DNA of 16,133 nucleotides from an uncultured Eubacterium sp. (lineage in GTDB: Bacteria > Bacillota > Clostridia > Oscillospirales > Acutalibacteraceae). The stretch spans positions 1 to 16,133 of the forward strand of contig CAMFQI010000003.1 in assembly GCA_945980015.1 (NCBI GenBank). Direction: 5' to 3'. The notes under the pieces were generated by a model. That model saw only the letters and a list, made by a program, of their open reading frames with translations. It had not been told where the DNA came from and ran no database searches. A program made the position numbers and the translations under genes. Positions 14,147 to 16,133 of this stretch are shown one piece after another; position 1 is the first letter of the stretch, and the number at the start of each line of letters is the position of its first letter.

Positions 14147-15823
14147 TTAGAACAACGAGCCTAAAACTGCTGTTGCCGATACTGTATGAACGATTGAAAC
14201 TATCGCCCAAACAACAAGTGCAACCAAACCGACAACAAGTGCAAGAACAAGAATCACAATCAAAACAAGAAGCAAAAGAACAAGAGGACCTTTTTTGCTT
14301 TGTTTTACTGTATCAACAAATTCTTTTTCTTCAAATGCCGAAGCAGGTGCAGGGTTTTCATCATCATAAATCGGATAAAGAGGCAATGTTGCTTTCGCAT
14401 CACAATAGCCGCTGTTCCAAAGAAGCGGTTCAACAAGGCTACGAACAGAGGTTGCGCCCTTTAATATCTTGCCGATTGAAAAATGAATTGTATCCAAAAA
14501 TGAATCAACAACATTCAAAATTCCGCAGGTAATCTTATATTCCCTTGTTTCAGGACCGTAGGGAGAATCACCGCAATAAAGATTTTGAACAAGTTCTAAA
14601 ATGAAGTCAACAACCTTATTATCGGCAATGTCGGAAATATCCGACTTTTTGAGACCACATTCTTTTTTGCAAAGTTTCCACATCTTTTTGAAGGTGAGCT
14701 TGTTGAGAAATTTTCCGATAGGCTTTATTATCCACGCAAGCTTTTTAACCTTTTCACCGGGGATTGAGAATGCAGGTGTCATCTCTGCAAGACGGTCAAT
14801 ATCGTTGCCCATTGCCCAAATAACCTCGGCAATCATACCGAAGAAAAAGTTTTTCATATATTCCGGGAAGGTTTTTCCGCCGGTGTCAAGACCCGGAACG
14901 TCGGTAATCATCACGGTATCAACGTCAATCTTTGCATTTTTCGGGTCAAAGGTTACTGTTCTCATAGTAGGAGGACAGCCCCCCATTGCACCGCAGGCTA
15001 TATCATAAAATTTATTTCCCTTTTTGGTTGTAATAACGCTGATGTCGTGAACGTGGGTATGACCTGTGAGCATACAGGAAAGACCTGCGTCTGCAAAAAT
15101 TTCACGGGTTGTTTCGTGATTTCTCTGCATATCACCCTTACCGATAATCGAATAAAACGGCGACGGAGAAATCATCGGGTGATGAGTCATTGCAATGACA
15201 TATTGGTCGTTCTTTTTTGCATCCTCAAGTTGCTCCAAAATCCACTTCATACAGTCATCGGAATAACCCGAGCCGCTTTCACCCTCCGGCTTATAATTTG
15301 TATCGTCGTTGAGTGCAAAAAGACGGTAGCCGGGTGCAAGCTGAACAACATAGCACATTGACTCTCTATGATAGGAAATAGCCTCATTGGGACCGAAATC
15401 ATAGTACATATCCCACAAATCGTGGCGTTCCTCAACGGCAGGAACCTCAATCTCGTTGTCACCGTCAAAGCCGCTTGCAATACCCTTCCAGCGATAGTCG
15501 TGAGTAGCGGTGATTACATAAACACGCTTACCTCTCGCCTTTAAGTCGTAGAGCATTTCGATAAATTCCTTATGAGATTCAAGCTCGCCGTCCTTTGTTG
15601 TGTCACCTGCGAGAACAACAATATCGGTTGACTTATCCTCACAAAGCATATCGAAGCCCGCCTTGATAACAAGGTCGCTGTCCTTAATTACCTTTTGGCT
15701 TTTCGATTCAGCCTTGTCGTAAGCCTTGCCCTCGGTTCCGAGTTTTCTTGAATAATAGTGAACATCGGTTATGAATTGGATTTTTAGTGGTTCATTATTT
15801 GAGCCGATAATTCTGTTTTCCAT
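14147..15823 (-). CDS. Calcineurin-like metallophosphoesterase with C-terminal membrane tail
   Basis: A 558-residue protein. The N-terminal half is a metallophosphoesterase: D20 and H22 in ITDVHYYS, D74 in LAGDTTKDGE, H108 in ATHDY, H214/H215 in MTHHP, and H255 and H257 in LTGHTHVHD. The usual GNH(D/E) asparagine is replaced by T107. A helical region of unknown fold follows (about 320-500), then a long hydrophobic stretch (about 513-545) that should anchor the C-terminus. No signal peptide is present, so the catalytic domain probably faces the cytoplasm. The substrate is unknown. The ATG lies behind AAAGGGGAA, which overlaps the stop of the upstream gene 11 bases away, so the two are an operon. 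The GtrA-like gene lies downstream on the same strand, with no hairpin between. Confidence 0.85.
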   Translation of the reverse strand: MENRIIGSNNEPLKIQFITDVHYYSRKLGTEGKAYDKAESKSQKVIKDSDLVIKAGFDMLCEDKSTDIVVLAGDTTKDGELESHKEFIEMLYDLKARGKRVYVITATHDYRWKGIASGFDGDNEIEVPAVEERHDLWDMYYDFGPNEAISYHRESMCYVVQLAPGYRLFALNDDTNYKPEGESGSGYSDDCMKWILEQLEDAKKNDQYVIAMTHHPMISPSPFYSIIGKGDMQRNHETTREIFADAGLSCMLTGHTHVHDISVITTKKGNKFYDIACGAMGGCPPTMRTVTFDPKNAKIDVDTVMITDVPGLDTGGKTFPEYMKNFFFGMIAEVIWAMGNDIDRLAEMTPAFSIPGEKVKKLAWIIKPIGKFLNKLTFKKMWKLCKKECGLKKSDISDIADNKVVDFILELVQNLYCGDSPYGPETREYKITCGILNVVDSFLDTIHFSIGKILKGATSVRSLVEPLLWNSGYCDAKATLPLYPIYDDENPAPASAFEEKEFVDTVKQSKKGPLVLLLLVLIVILVLALVVGLVALVVWAIVSIVHTVSATAVLGSLF

Positions 15824-15834
15824 AGTATTCCCCT

Positions 15835-16133
15835 TTATGCTTTTTCAATATTTAATATTCCGTCCTTGACTGAACCGTCAAGGGCAAATTCAAGACAGCC
15901 GCCGACACGCTCGCTGAACTCAACCGATTTTCCGTCAAGCGTTGCAGTGTATGAATTTTTATCCGAAAGAGTTACGATAATCGAATATTTATCGCTGTTG
16001 CCGAAATACTTAAAGGATATTTCACCGCCGTCTTCATTAACCCTTTGATAATCCGTCCAAACGTCAAGACCTGTCGTTACGGTGCCGGGCTTGTAATAAG
16101 CGTTTGCCCAAATAACGATAGGAGCCGAAAGAC
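15835..16133 (-). CDS. C-terminal end of an unrecognised gene cut by the right edge
   Basis: An open frame enters from the right edge and ends at TAA (15835-15837), giving 98 residues. It reads APIVIWANAYYKPGTV early on and ends DGSVKDGILNIEKA. The segment is rich in beta-strand-like alternation (SIIVTLSDKNSYTATLDGK), which suits the C-terminal beta domain of a larger, perhaps carbohydrate-active, protein, but I do not recognise the family. Support for coding comes from the uninterrupted frame up to the edge and from the 11-base gap to the phosphoesterase ATG, whose ribosome site follows the stop directly. Confidence 0.7.
   Translation of the reverse strand, partial: LSAPIVIWANAYYKPGTVTTGLDVWTDYQRVNEDGGEISFKYFGNSDKYSIIVTLSDKNSYTATLDGKSVEFSERVGGCLEFALDGSVKDGILNIEKA

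Noticed and set aside
14113-14532. Plus-strand 139-residue frame rich in Gln and Lys
   Set aside because: It is antisense to the conserved phosphoesterase tail, has no ribosome site, and its low-complexity composition reflects the opposite strand's codons.

Overview
The window looks like a chromosomal segment of a moderately AT-rich low-GC Gram-positive bacterium. It is most likely an anaerobic gut Clostridia member of the Ruminococcaceae/Oscillospiraceae type. This rests on strong AGGAGG-type ribosome sites, sigma-A-like promoters, a PhoH-YbeY-Era-YqzL-RecO housekeeping block, a MutS2-type protein and a Cthe_2159-like lipoprotein. The taxonomic call is inference from gene content. I saw no phage, transposon, CRISPR array, tRNA or rRNA gene.

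Left part (1-980): a gene running off the left edge on the minus strand is divergent from a YmfI-like short-chain dehydrogenase on the plus strand. Their promoters interleave. After the dehydrogenase come an array of small hairpins separated by GTGAAAT spacers and a strong bidirectional terminator.

Centre (978-10526, minus strand, read right to left): one compact operon runs corC-like, phoH, ybeY, era, yqzL, recO, mutS2, lacZ. It starts from a clear TTTACA-N17-TATAAT promoter at 10498-10526. Most gaps are 2-53 bases, with two overlaps. The products serve 16S rRNA maturation and ribosome assembly (YbeY, Era, PhoH) and DNA repair or ribosome rescue (RecO, MutS2). A full-length GH2 beta-galactosidase is appended at the end. 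The small yqzL gene overlaps the start of recO.

Right of the operon promoter (10546-13406, plus strand): an FkbM-family methyltransferase with an N-terminal Rossmann-like domain, then a secreted lipoprotein with a parallel beta-helix carbohydrate-binding domain, ending at a second bidirectional hairpin.

Right end (13432-16133, minus strand): the 3' end of an unrecognised gene, a calcineurin-like metallophosphoesterase with a C-terminal hydrophobic tail, and a GtrA-like small membrane protein with its own extended -10 promoter.

The genes are mostly conventional. The points most worth a second look are the GTGAAAT hairpin array, the yqzL/recO overlap, lacZ inside a housekeeping operon, and the tail-anchored phosphoesterase next to a GtrA-like protein. 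No stretch over 300 bases lacks a gene.
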